Source of the DNA: Ruminococcaceae bacterium UBA3323
GTDB lineage: Bacteria > Bacillota > Clostridia > Oscillospirales > Acutalibacteraceae
NCBI GenBank assembly: GCA_002361935.1
Contig: DESD01000055.1
Location: forward strand, 1 to 64,000
DNA: 64,000 bases
Direction: 5' to 3'
Shown here in pieces: positions 43,577 through 52,132 of the stretch; the first letter of the stretch is position 1; every line of letters begins with the position of its first letter. The notes under the pieces were generated by a model that was not told the origin of the DNA, searched no databases, and saw only the letters and a program-made list of their open reading frames with translations. Made by a program: the position numbers and the translations under genes.

Positions 43577-44461
43577 TTATTCAGCCATTTTAAGGGCTGC
43601 TTCTTTTTCAGCCTTTCTTTCGGCTCTTTTCTTTTTGGCTTTATAGCCCATAAGCTTATCCAAATGCTCCTGCGGCGTCGAGCACGCACCAAGCGTTACG
43701 GTTTTACGGCCGTAAATCCCATGGAAATCCGAACCGCCTGTTAATAAAAGCTTTTGCTTTTTGCAAATTTCCGTAAGCCTGCTGACAGCTTCCTCATCTG
43801 CCGACGGATGCCATACCTCTACTCCGTCAAGACCCATGGAAACATACTTTTCAATCTCGTTAAAATTATCAAACAAAACAGGGTGTGCAAGAACCGCTAT
43901 ACCGCCTGCACCGTGAATTTCGTTGATAACCTCTTCCACACTTGGATATTTCGTTGGGGCAAGAATATTCGTTTCATTAGATGCATCAAAAAGAGCATAA
44001 TACAAATCACCAAAAATCTTATCTGTGTAACCTGCATCCATAAGCGCATGCATAATATGCTGCTTATAAAGATTGGTTGATCCCGAAGCATGATTTATTA
44101 TGAAATCTGATGTGATCGGAAAACGGCTTGCCACCTTAAGCATCATTATCTGACCTGCTCTTTTTCTTGCAACCGATACGCGTTTGCATACAGCTTCAAG
44201 CCTGTTGGGAGCATCAGCAAGATAGCTTAAAATATGAACCTTTTTTCCTGCTTCAAAATCAAATGCCGAAATCTCAACACCCGGTATAACCGTTACACCG
44301 TAGCGTTTGCCTATAACCTGGCCTCTTACCGTACCGGCAAGGCAATCGTGATCTGTTATGGCAATAGTATCTATACCGCTTTTCTGAGCAATAACGATTA
44401 AATCTTCTATGCCGACCGAACCGTCGCTTAACTTTGTATGACAATGTAAATCTGTTGCCAT
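43577..44461 (-). CDS. PHP domain phosphoesterase (RNase AM/TrpH-like)
   Basis: 294 aa. MATDLHCHTKLSDGS gives the first PHP metal site (His-x-His), ITDHDCLAG the second, and IPGVEISAF, LAHPVLF and GGSDFHG further ligands. This set fits the YciV/TrpH group, whose members are 5'-3' exoribonucleases or nucleoside bisphosphate phosphatases (family knowledge). A Lys/Arg/Glu-rich tail of about 25 residues ends the protein. Monocistronic. Confidence 0.88.
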   Translation of the reverse strand: MATDLHCHTKLSDGSVGIEDLIVIAQKSGIDTIAITDHDCLAGTVRGQVIGKRYGVTVIPGVEISAFDFEAGKKVHILSYLADAPNRLEAVCKRVSVARKRAGQIMMLKVASRFPITSDFIINHASGSTNLYKQHIMHALMDAGYTDKIFGDLYYALFDASNETNILAPTKYPSVEEVINEIHGAGGIAVLAHPVLFDNFNEIEKYVSMGLDGVEVWHPSADEEAVSRLTEICKKQKLLLTGGSDFHGIYGRKTVTLGACSTPQEHLDKLMGYKAKKKRAERKAEKEAALKMAE

Positions 44462-44514
44462 AACTTGCCTCCTTCCAAATTTATAAAAAAGGGGATAATA
44501 CCCTTAACATAGAC

Positions 44515-44543
44515 ATTTTAGCATTTCTATCAAAAAAATTCAA
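44515..44543 (-). promoter_or_regulatory. Promoter of the PHP gene
   Basis: Minus strand: TTGAAT (44543-44538), 17-base spacer, TAAAAT (44520-44515). Confidence 0.6.
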
Positions 44544-44588
44544 GTTGTAAAAGTCACAAAATTTGGCGAAGTGTACAACAAATTACTA

Positions 44589-45155
44589 TTAAATTTTGTT
44601 AAAATCACTAAAAAACGGATTTTGAAGTTCTCTGTATAATGCAGAAACAGGCAGACCGACAACATTAAAATAATCACCGTCTATTCGTTCTACAAAGAGC
44701 GAGCCGTAACCCTGAATTCCGTAAGCGCCTGCCTTATCAAGGCATTCACCCGTCTTAATATAGGTGCTTATTTCTCCGTCCGAAAGCTCATAGAATTTAA
44801 CCTTTGTTTCCTTAAAAAAAGACTTTTTGCCCTGCGGACTGATCAGCGTAACACCCGTATAAACAGAATGCTCCTTTCCGCTGAGTTCTTTCAGCATGGA
44901 AAAGGCCTCCTCTTCATCAGCCGGCTTTCCGAGAATCTTTCCGTTAAGAACAACCATTGTGTCCGCTCCGATAATAACATCATTATCGTTCATAAAAGGC
45001 TCTGCCTTAATTCTTGAAAGATAAAGAACAGCATTTTCAGGGCTCATATCATCGGGAATGGTTTCATCAACCTCCCTCGATACAGCCATAAAATCCTTCG
45101 TTATAAAGCTTAAAAGCTCTTTCCTTCGCGGTGACTTAGATGCTAAAATCAGCAT
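44589..45155 (-). CDS. maf: Maf family nucleotide pyrophosphatase
   Basis: 188 aa. Hydrolyses non-canonical or regular nucleoside triphosphates to monophosphates; linked to septum control in Bacillus. LASKSPRRKELL at the N-terminus, VSREVDETIP, IGADTMVVLNGKILGKP and the SGKEHSVYTGV block are the family motifs. The ATG directly follows the stop codon of the U32 gene (TAA-ATG), so they are coupled. Confidence 0.95.
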   Translation of the reverse strand: MLILASKSPRRKELLSFITKDFMAVSREVDETIPDDMSPENAVLYLSRIKAEPFMNDNDVIIGADTMVVLNGKILGKPADEEEAFSMLKELSGKEHSVYTGVTLISPQGKKSFFKETKVKFYELSDGEISTYIKTGECLDKAGAYGIQGYGSLFVERIDGDYFNVVGLPVSALYRELQNPFFSDFNKI

Positions 45156-47171
45156 TTACAACACTCCTCTGTAATAAAGTCCTCTTGTATAATCAAAATC
45201 AGCCCTTCCCTCGTTTTCATAAAGGGCAATAATTTTTTCAATATCCCTTTTGCTTTCATCGGTAAAGTAAAAGTGAATAAAATCGGTTTTGATTTCCCGC
45301 ATTCTGTCTGCCATGTAAAGCGGCACACTGTTTAATATTTCAACACAGGGATATGGTGAACAAACCACGGGGAAAACCATTCCCTTACGGTCCGTAAGAG
45401 AGCCGTTTTTACGGCATGTTTCACAGCCGATATTATTTTTAACCGGGCAGTTTCTTGTCAGCATAAGCGGCAGCCTGCCATAAGCAACAATACCGGTATC
45501 CTGTGCATTAACCCTGTTTGCCTCCTCAACGGTCAGTTCAAAGGAAAGAACGGGCGAATGAATCATACCTGCCGCACTGCTGTTGAAAATATTAAGCCCG
45601 AAATCACCGAAAACCTTAAAGCCAAGTCTTTCAGCTAATTTATACGAACCCAAATTTCCGCAAAGTGCATTTTTAACGCCTGCTTTTTTTAGCTGATTCA
45701 GCCTTTTTTCAAGCTGCTCCTCTTTGCCGAAAAGACCTCTCGGCAGTTCAACACCCGCTCTGTTATCAACAAAATCTTCTATAGCAGACCAAACGGGAAT
45801 AAAGATTCTTTCAAACGGATGCCTGTCCGGTATTTGCTTTGCATCCGCAAATCTTGCTGTAAAATACGGTCTTCCCGCCGTTGTCCTCGGCGGAATTCTC
45901 TCCAAAGGCTTTGCTTCAACAGGCTGCCGTTCCGTTTTGCACAGCCTGCACACAATCTCTCTTCTTAAAGCATTTATCTTTGAGGCCGGCACAATCAGTC
46001 CGTCATCAAGAATAATTTCAACAGAAGCGGCATAAAACTGTGTTCCGCCAAGCTTTGACAGCCTTTCTGCCAGACTCTCCCGGCTCATTGGCTTATTTAT
46101 TGCAGTTTCAGGAATATCGCCGATAACCTCTGCCGTTTTTCCAAGAGCAGAAGCCGATAATCGAACAGGTTTTCCCTTCAGGCATTCCAGCCTTAAGGCA
46201 ATCGGAACAAGCGGCTTCTCGTTATCATAAAGATGAGAAAGCGTTTTTAAAACATCTTTTGCTGCAACAACGTCCTCCTTCTGCCTTATGCCGAACATTT
46301 GCCTGTTCATCTCATTATTGAAATAGCCCTGTGTAAAGCCGCTTCGGCTGAAAACACTTTTAAGCATAATTTCATCTTTTATCGAATATTCGTTATGGAT
46401 TGCTTTTTTTACAGCCGTAACTGCCGCTGCAATATATTCCGGGCGCTTCATTCTGCCCTCAATTTTAAGGCTTATAACACCAAGCTTTTCTATTTCGGAA
46501 AGCTGCCTTATAAGGCTTAAGTCCTTTAAGCTCAAATCAAAGCTTTTACTGTTGTCCGCTGAAAAGGACAAGCGGCACGGCTGGGCGCAAAGCCCTCTGT
46601 TTCCGCTTCGCTGACCAATCACAGAGGACAGATAACATTGCCCCGACACACTCATACAAAGCGCACCATGAATAAACATTTCCAGCTCTAAATCCGTTTT
46701 CCGTCTGATTTCGGCAATTTCCTCCGCCGTCATCTCCCTTGGCAGCACGGCTCTTGAAAGCCCCAAATCTTTAAGTGCATGAACGCCCTCGGGAGTAATA
46801 ATACTCATCTGCGTTGAGCCATGCAGCTTTGCATTTGGAAAACAGGCTTTTATCATCCGAATCACACCGATGTCCTGAACAATAAACGCATCCACACCAT
46901 AGGAAAGCGCCTTTTTTACAAGCCTGTATGCATCCTCCATCTCACTGTCCCTGCATAGGGTATTCATCGTAAGATAAACCTTAACACCCCTTTGATGACA
47001 ATAAGCAACTGCGTTTTCAAGCTCTTCATCATTAAAATTGCCGGCATTACGACGAGCATTAAGCACCTTACCACCAAGGTAAACCGCATCAGCACCACAT
47101 CTTACACCGGCAATGAGCGACTCCTGCGAACCGGCAGGAGCTAATATTTCAAATTTCATATATTCATTCAC
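45156..47171 (-). CDS. Peptidase U32 family protein
   Basis: 671 aa. EILAPAGSQESLIAGVRCGADAVYLGG opens the U32 barrel; the four-cysteine block CMSVSGQCYLSSVIGQRSGNRGLCAQPC (about 172-199) is present. Characterised U32 members are RNA hydroxylation enzymes (TrhP, RlhA) rather than proteases. The long C-terminal half (about 320-671), with a second Cys-rich stretch (CPVKNNIGCETCRK), fits the RlhA-like type. The first ATG has AAAGG eight bases upstream. Confidence 0.88.
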   Translation of the reverse strand: MNEYMKFEILAPAGSQESLIAGVRCGADAVYLGGKVLNARRNAGNFNDEELENAVAYCHQRGVKVYLTMNTLCRDSEMEDAYRLVKKALSYGVDAFIVQDIGVIRMIKACFPNAKLHGSTQMSIITPEGVHALKDLGLSRAVLPREMTAEEIAEIRRKTDLELEMFIHGALCMSVSGQCYLSSVIGQRSGNRGLCAQPCRLSFSADNSKSFDLSLKDLSLIRQLSEIEKLGVISLKIEGRMKRPEYIAAAVTAVKKAIHNEYSIKDEIMLKSVFSRSGFTQGYFNNEMNRQMFGIRQKEDVVAAKDVLKTLSHLYDNEKPLVPIALRLECLKGKPVRLSASALGKTAEVIGDIPETAINKPMSRESLAERLSKLGGTQFYAASVEIILDDGLIVPASKINALRREIVCRLCKTERQPVEAKPLERIPPRTTAGRPYFTARFADAKQIPDRHPFERIFIPVWSAIEDFVDNRAGVELPRGLFGKEEQLEKRLNQLKKAGVKNALCGNLGSYKLAERLGFKVFGDFGLNIFNSSAAGMIHSPVLSFELTVEEANRVNAQDTGIVAYGRLPLMLTRNCPVKNNIGCETCRKNGSLTDRKGMVFPVVCSPYPCVEILNSVPLYMADRMREIKTDFIHFYFTDESKRDIEKIIALYENEGRADFDYTRGLYYRGVL

Positions 47172-47198
47172 ATAGCCTTTCCGGCTACAAACAGCAAT

Positions 47199-47312
47199 AA
47201 AAAATCACGAACTTCCTTGCGTAGCCGAATAAGGTGTGATGTGAATCAGTCATCTCAAAATTATGACACAGGCAAATTCTGAGGACAATACAATCGGTAT
47301 TGTGTGATTTTT
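47199..47312. repeat. Structured intergenic element with terminal inverted repeats
   Basis: 114 bases between zapA and the U32 gene, bounded by AAAAATCAC and GTGATTTTT. Inside are CAATAC/GTATTG and GTCAT/ATGAC stems. It could be a miniature transposon remnant or a transcribed small RNA. No ORF. Confidence 0.5.
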
Positions 47313-47316
47313 CACA

Positions 47317-47667
47317 CTATGCCTTCAGCTTTTTTCTGAGATTTTCAAGCTCTCTGTTCAGGCGGTCTATCTCTCGCCTCTCAACATCAACCTCTATCTT
47401 GGATCTTGCGGCATCCTCAATATAATCCTTAATCTGCGCACGAAGATTATCGGCAGCAGCGGTTGCTTTTTTGCAGCTGTCTGCCTGATCAAGCGCTACA
47501 AGAACGGCACACTGAATTAAAGAAAGGCTTGGATTTGCACTTGTAATAGCCTTCATTTCGGTATCAAGAAGCTCGCCGAGGCTCTCAACATATTCCGGCT
47601 CATCCTCGCTTACAATCGTGTAATTTACGCCGCATATTTTTAACTGCACTTTATTTTTCTGAGTCAT
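47317..47667 (-). CDS. zapA: Cell division protein ZapA
   Basis: 116 aa FtsZ-ring stabiliser. The N-terminal KVQLKICGVNYTIVSEDEPEYVESLGELLDTEMK is the ZapA globular domain; the C-terminal about 50 residues form a coiled coil (IEVDVERREIDRLNRELENLRKKL). The ATG at 47667 with GGAGG six bases upstream is the start; the frame extends to 47739 through the promoter and should be ignored. Confidence 0.92.
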   Translation of the reverse strand: MTQKNKVQLKICGVNYTIVSEDEPEYVESLGELLDTEMKAITSANPSLSLIQCAVLVALDQADSCKKATAAADNLRAQIKDYIEDAARSKIEVDVERREIDRLNRELENLRKKLKA

Positions 47668-47710
47668 AATTATGCCTCCAATAACAAATTTCGATATTTT
47701 ATATAGTATA

Positions 47711-47739
47711 AGTATAGCAAGATAATAAATTATTGTCAA
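47711..47739 (-). promoter_or_regulatory. Promoter of zapA (and probably U32-maf)
   Basis: Minus strand: consensus TTGACA (47739-47734), 17-base spacer, TATACT (47716-47711). Confidence 0.75.
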
Positions 47740-47791
47740 ATATTAAAAATTTCTGCCGAATTTCAGCGAATAAAAAAACAGAAAAAATTAC

Positions 47792-49165
47792 TTAAATCGG
47801 AAGAATTAAAACGGCAAAACCAATATAAACAAGCAGGGAAACCACATCCGAAAGCGTTGTAATAAACGGATTTGCAAGTACGGCAGGATCAAAGCCCATT
47901 TTCTTGGCAATAATCGGCAGCGTGCTTCCGATTATCTTTGCACATATTGTTTCAAACAATATCGTAAGGCTTATAACAACAGCAACCATTAAGGTTATAT
48001 CCTGATTTCCAAGAATAATACGGTCAAACAATAACAGCTTTGCGAAGCAAACAATTGCAAGAGACACACCGCTTATTGCACCGATACGAAACTCTTTCCA
48101 TATTACCTTGAAGATATCTTTAAAGCTCACCTCATCAAGAGAAATGGCACGAATGATTGTTGCACTGGACTGTCCGCCGGAATTTCCGCCCGTACCCATA
48201 AGCATAGGAATAAAAGCAGATAAAACAGCCATTTCCATCAGCCTGTCCTCAAAGGTTGTTAAGATCTGGCTTGTAAGCGTTGCTAAAATCATAAGCAGCA
48301 TAAGCCACGGAATTCTTTTTTTCCACAAATCTATAACGCTTGTTTTCAGATAGGGCGTATCCGTTGGCGTGATAGCAGCCATTTTCTGGATATCCTCGGT
48401 ATTTTCTTCCTGAATAACATCAATTGCATCGTCAACCGTAATAATGCCGACCAGCCTGTTTTCCATATCTACAACAGGAAGAGCAAGAAAATCATATTTT
48501 GAAAGGGTTCGTGTAGCGGTTTCCTGATCATCAAGGGTATTGATGGAAATTACATTTGTTTCCATAAAATCCTCAATAACATCATCGTAATCGCTTAAAA
48601 GAAGCTCTTTAACCGTTGTAACGCCGATAAGGTGCCTTGAAGCATCTGTTACATAGCAGGTATAAATCGTTTCCTTATCAAGACCGGTCCGTCTGATTCT
48701 TTTAAAGGCATCCTCAACCGTCATATCCCTTTTAAGGTCAACAAATTCGGTAGTCATAATAGAGCCTGCCGAATCCTCCGGATATTTTAGGATGGTATTT
48801 ATAGCTTCCCTTGTTTCCGGGTCTGTATTCCTAAGAATTCGCTTAACGATTGTTGCAGGCATTTCCTCAATAATATCCGCCGCATCATCAATATATAATT
48901 CGTCAAGCACCTCTTTAAGCTCTGTATCGGAAAAGGCAATAATTAAATTCTCCTGCGTATCACCGTCAAATTCAACAAAAGTATCAGCCGCATTCTCCTT
49001 AGTTAAAAGTCGGAAAAGGAACACGCGCTCACGCTCATCAAAAACATTTTCAAGAAGCTGGGCAATATCGGCCGGATTGATTTCGTTAAGATATTTCTTC
49101 AATTCGCTGATATTACGATTGCGGTGAAGCTCATTTATACGCTCCAGCATTTCATCAAATTCCAC
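47792..49165 (-). CDS. mgtE: Magnesium transporter MgtE
   Basis: 457 aa Mg2+ channel. N-terminal helical domain (NPADIAQLLENVF, DDAADIIEEMP), paired CBS domains (about 140-260), and five helices at the C-terminus with GGNSGGQSS and the terminal FITTLSDVVSLLVYIGFAV filter region. GTG at 49165 (MEFDEMLERI) is chosen because AAAAGGA lies nine bases before; the upstream extension lies in repeat sequence. No M-box riboswitch is seen upstream. Confidence 0.93.
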   Translation of the reverse strand: MEFDEMLERINELHRNRNISELKKYLNEINPADIAQLLENVFDERERVFLFRLLTKENAADTFVEFDGDTQENLIIAFSDTELKEVLDELYIDDAADIIEEMPATIVKRILRNTDPETREAINTILKYPEDSAGSIMTTEFVDLKRDMTVEDAFKRIRRTGLDKETIYTCYVTDASRHLIGVTTVKELLLSDYDDVIEDFMETNVISINTLDDQETATRTLSKYDFLALPVVDMENRLVGIITVDDAIDVIQEENTEDIQKMAAITPTDTPYLKTSVIDLWKKRIPWLMLLMILATLTSQILTTFEDRLMEMAVLSAFIPMLMGTGGNSGGQSSATIIRAISLDEVSFKDIFKVIWKEFRIGAISGVSLAIVCFAKLLLFDRIILGNQDITLMVAVVISLTILFETICAKIIGSTLPIIAKKMGFDPAVLANPFITTLSDVVSLLVYIGFAVLILPI

Positions 49166-49189
49166 AAACTCACATCCTTTTCCAATAAA

Positions 49190-49320
49190 TATAAAAACCT
49201 GTCTGCCTCCCTTGATAAAGGAAGGTGCGTGCACAGCACTTGAAGGAATTAAGGTAGGAGAACGGGTAAACCGTCCCTCATACTAATTATTCGTTAGGTG
49301 CGGCATCCTAAATATGCCGT
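49190..49320. repeat. Composite repeat region upstream of mgtE
   Basis: Contains CCTCCC...GGAAGG and GGGACGG/CCGTCCC hairpin pieces and, at 49290-49320, a GTTAGGTGCGGCATCC element of the short GC-rich family. Resembles composite interspersed repeats common in Clostridia. Confidence 0.4.
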
Positions 49321-49322
49321 AT

Positions 49323-50186
49323 TCAATCATTCGTTTTATAAAACGGTTTTTCATCGCTGTCATACACATTAACCGTAACTCTTCTTGCAATTTTCGCAGC
49401 AATAAGAACTACAAGCAGACCCCCTGCAGCAGAAAGGCATATAACGGTGAAAATCGGCTTCTGATAAAAAAGCTCTCCGTCTACAAACGAAATGAATGCC
49501 GGATTGTTTTTTTCAGCCTTAACCTCTTCCATGGTTTTCTCAACACGGCGAACCTTAAAGGTATATTTCTTCGTTGTTCCGTCCGACGCAAGAACCGTTA
49601 CGCTGAGTTCAGGCTGCTGACTGCTGTTTATCTCAATGCTTAGGGGATCGCAGTGTGCATTGATATCCTGCGTTATCGGCGTAATATCAAGCTGCGTTAA
49701 ATCCTTTGGAATATAAAGCTTATATTCCGTATCCGTATCGTTGATTGCAGGCTGAACCTCGCCGTATTCACTGGAAATCCCGGATAAATTTGCATTGGAG
49801 GACAGGGTGAAATCAACTACATTGCTGTAATTAAAGGTGTAAATAATACTTCCGTTTTCAAAGGAAAGTGTAACGATAATGGCATTCTGATGATTTAACC
49901 CGTCATAGCCGTAGGTAACAAAAACATTTGCATCGCCTGCAACATGATAGCCGTTTAATGTAGGGCTTACTGCTGGATCCTCCAATGTAATGGTATACAT
50001 GGTTTTATTCTTCTGAAAGCCACCGTCTATCTCTGCATTGGTAAAGGAAATCGTTTCAAGATAAGGAACGCTGGTCAGCGGCAAAAGCTGGTTTTCCTCA
50101 GCATAAACCGAGAAAGAAACAGCCGTGCATCCAAACGCCGTTATCAAAGCAAAGAGTAAAGAAAGAATTTTTTTTGTGTTCATCAT
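49323..50186 (-). CDS. Exported protein with cadherin-like domains and C-terminal anchor
   Basis: 287 aa. Signal peptide (KKILSLLFALITAFGCTAVS, cleavage near VYA-EE), two strand-rich domains (about 35-145 and 150-225) with the cadherin-like beta-sandwich pattern (LSGISSEYGEVQPAINDTDTEYKLYIP then TDITPI), and a C-terminal helix VICLSAAGGLLVVLIAAKIA (about 247-266) with a short cytoplasmic tail. Last gene of the rpe operon; it overlaps the upstream gene by four bases (ATGA). Confidence 0.75.
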   Translation of the reverse strand: MMNTKKILSLLFALITAFGCTAVSFSVYAEENQLLPLTSVPYLETISFTNAEIDGGFQKNKTMYTITLEDPAVSPTLNGYHVAGDANVFVTYGYDGLNHQNAIIVTLSFENGSIIYTFNYSNVVDFTLSSNANLSGISSEYGEVQPAINDTDTEYKLYIPKDLTQLDITPITQDINAHCDPLSIEINSSQQPELSVTVLASDGTTKKYTFKVRRVEKTMEEVKAEKNNPAFISFVDGELFYQKPIFTVICLSAAGGLLVVLIAAKIARRVTVNVYDSDEKPFYKTND

Positions 50187-51262
50187 GATTTATCAGCAAG
50201 AATAAAGCTGCCTATTCCGCTTTCCTCCAATTTTTCTTTAATTAAATATTTATCTGCAGATGTTTCTATGTAATACACCTGGTTTTCATTCAGCTTCCTG
50301 TTTGTTTTTTCGGATACTTCACTGCTGTCATCGTCCGCTGCCTTTTCGCTAAGGGAAACATCAACAGCTTCAAGAAGTCTGATATCCGTTCCTATATCCT
50401 CATAAAGCTTCGCTGAAATTGCAGCAAAGCCGTCTGAATATTTTTCTCCGATCCCGCCCGGAAGCTTTGTTTTGGTCAAAACAAAAACCTTAACGCCCTG
50501 ACTGTAAGTTTCTGCAATTATATCCCGGATATATCTGTAGGCAAGCTCCGAATCCGGATTCAGATATGTGTTTCCGTCATCATCGGAATAAACCTTTCCG
50601 CTCTCGTCGGGAACAGCAAGACCGCTGTCCTTAGCTGGAACAATATTATCCTGATAGCAGGAAACGATTCCCACGGGAAGAATATCCGAAAGCGTCAGTT
50701 CATTCACGGATTCCTTAAACTTCGCAGCCGGAAAGGCCACTGCCCCATAGGTATCAACATTTGCAAGCGCACTTCTGTAAGCAACGGAGCCGTCCTCCCT
50801 TTTGATATCAAACGCAACGCTGCTGAAGCCGTAGGACTGTGCATCGGAAATAACGGACGACAGCATGACCGCATTATCAAGAGAAACGGGATCCGTGCAG
50901 CACCCCTCAATACGGATTGCTATTTTATTAAAGCCGTCTGCCTTATCGGAAACAGCCGTGGCAAGATCGGGCATTCTGTGGCGGATCATATAAACATCCA
51001 TTGCCGCATAGCCTGCAAAAACAATTGCAATGCAAAGAAATACATAGCCTACTGTTTTGAATGCCTTTTTAACCTTTTTTCCAAGCTTCTTTCTTTTATT
51101 TCGGGGCTTTTTCTTCGGTCTTAAATAATCAAATTTATCGGAATAAATTCCGTCATCGGCATATTTATCGGCAAAATCAATTTCCCTGCCCTGTACCTGC
51201 TCGGTCCAAGTTTGATTTCGCTTTACATTTTTATAAAAACGCTTTCTCTTTCTTTGTTTCAT
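50183..51262 (-). CDS. Membrane-anchored TIM-barrel-like protein (DUF4015-like)
   Basis: 359 aa. Basic cytoplasmic tail of about 70 residues (KKKPRNKRKKLGKKVKK), one transmembrane segment (TVGYVFLCIAIVFAGYAAM), then an extracytoplasmic domain. AVMLSSVISDAQSYGFSSVAFDIKREDGSVAY resembles the start of putative glycosidase TIM barrels, but catalytic residues cannot be assigned. Starts in a four-base overlap with rpe (ATGA) and is followed the same way by the cadherin-like gene. Confidence 0.65.
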   Translation of the reverse strand: MKQRKRKRFYKNVKRNQTWTEQVQGREIDFADKYADDGIYSDKFDYLRPKKKPRNKRKKLGKKVKKAFKTVGYVFLCIAIVFAGYAAMDVYMIRHRMPDLATAVSDKADGFNKIAIRIEGCCTDPVSLDNAVMLSSVISDAQSYGFSSVAFDIKREDGSVAYRSALANVDTYGAVAFPAAKFKESVNELTLSDILPVGIVSCYQDNIVPAKDSGLAVPDESGKVYSDDDGNTYLNPDSELAYRYIRDIIAETYSQGVKVFVLTKTKLPGGIGEKYSDGFAAISAKLYEDIGTDIRLLEAVDVSLSEKAADDDSSEVSEKTNRKLNENQVYYIETSADKYLIKEKLEESGIGSFILADKS

Positions 51263-51909
51263 ATACCTCTTGCATTCCTTTTTAAGAGAGAAATGGTTTC
51301 GGCAGGGTTTTCACTTTTGAATACTGCCGAGCCTGCAACAAAAACATTTGCTCCCGCCTCTGCACAAACCTTCACGGTTTCGGCATTGATTCCGCCGTCT
51401 ACCTGAATATCAAGATCCGGGCAGTCTTTTCTGAGCCTTCTGATTTTCGGCATCATATTTTCCATAAAGCTTTGGCCGCCGAAGCCCGGCTCAACCGTCA
51501 TAACAAGCACCATGGAAAGCTTATCCAAAAACGGATAAACGGCATCAATATCCGTGTTCGGCTTAACGGCAAGCGCAGCCCTGCAGCCGCAGGCAATAAT
51601 TTTATCTATTGTTTTCCGGGTATCACTTTCGCTTTCAATATGAAACGAAATGATATCCGCCCCTGCCTCGGCAAAATCCTCAATATATTTTAACGGTTCG
51701 GATATCATAAGATGAACATCAAAGGGAACCCCGCAAACGCTTTTTAACGCTTTGATAACAGGCGCACCGATTGTAATATTCGGAACAAAATGCCCATCCA
51801 TAACATCAAGATGAATAAGTTCTGCACCTGCGTTTTCACACTTTTTAAGCTCTGCTTCAAGATTCGCAAAATCCGAAGCAAGCATTGACGGCGAAATTTT
51901 AATATCCAT
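51259..51909 (-). CDS. rpe: Ribulose-phosphate 3-epimerase
   Basis: Interconverts ribulose 5-phosphate and xylulose 5-phosphate, 216 aa TIM barrel. SPSMLASDFANLEAEL, the metal/catalytic HLDVMDGHFVPNITIG, MVLVMTVEPGFGGQSFM and the phosphate-binding VDGGINAETVK are complete. First gene of an operon with two exported proteins. A shared leader motif lies upstream. Confidence 0.96.
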   Translation of the reverse strand: MDIKISPSMLASDFANLEAELKKCENAGAELIHLDVMDGHFVPNITIGAPVIKALKSVCGVPFDVHLMISEPLKYIEDFAEAGADIISFHIESESDTRKTIDKIIACGCRAALAVKPNTDIDAVYPFLDKLSMVLVMTVEPGFGGQSFMENMMPKIRRLRKDCPDLDIQVDGGINAETVKVCAEAGANVFVAGSAVFKSENPAETISLLKRNARGI

Positions 51910-51924
51910 AGCTTCTCCTTAAAT

Positions 51925-51954
51925 CCGAACACGGTTAAAACGGCTGATTTGCCC
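51925..51954 (-). promoter_or_regulatory. Leader motif of rpe, shared with the flavodiiron gene
   Basis: Minus strand: GGGCAAATCAGCC, a TTTTAACC core and a TTCGG end. A close relative lies in the leader of the flavodiiron gene at 61437-61468. It sits between the promoter and the ribosome binding site, so it is transcribed. Confidence 0.5.
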
Positions 51955-51997
51955 GACTGCATAATTTATCAAATTTTGTATAGGCATAATTATCTAT

Positions 51998-52026
51998 ATT
52001 ATACATTCAAAAAGCCGTAAAATCAA
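51998..52026 (-). promoter_or_regulatory. Promoter of the rpe operon
   Basis: Minus strand: TTGATT (52026-52021), 17-base spacer, consensus TATAAT (52003-51998); leader about 80 bases. Confidence 0.7.
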
Positions 52027-52054
52027 CCAAATAATATAATAAATTAAATTCTAC

Positions 52055-52083
52055 TTGTATTTAATATATAAGTGTAGTAAAAT
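52055..52083 (+). promoter_or_regulatory. Promoter of the ABC-F gene
   Basis: TTGTAT, 17-base spacer, TAAAAT; the ATG lies 50 bases downstream. Confidence 0.6.
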
Positions 52084-52132
52084 ATATGCGTTATTTTTAA
52101 TAGTTAAAAAGCTTTTTTATGGAGGAAAAATT

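Noticed and set aside
49166..49322. M-box (Mg2+) riboswitch upstream of mgtE
   Set aside because: The sequence is composed of interspersed-repeat hairpins and shows no M-box core; the available leader is short.
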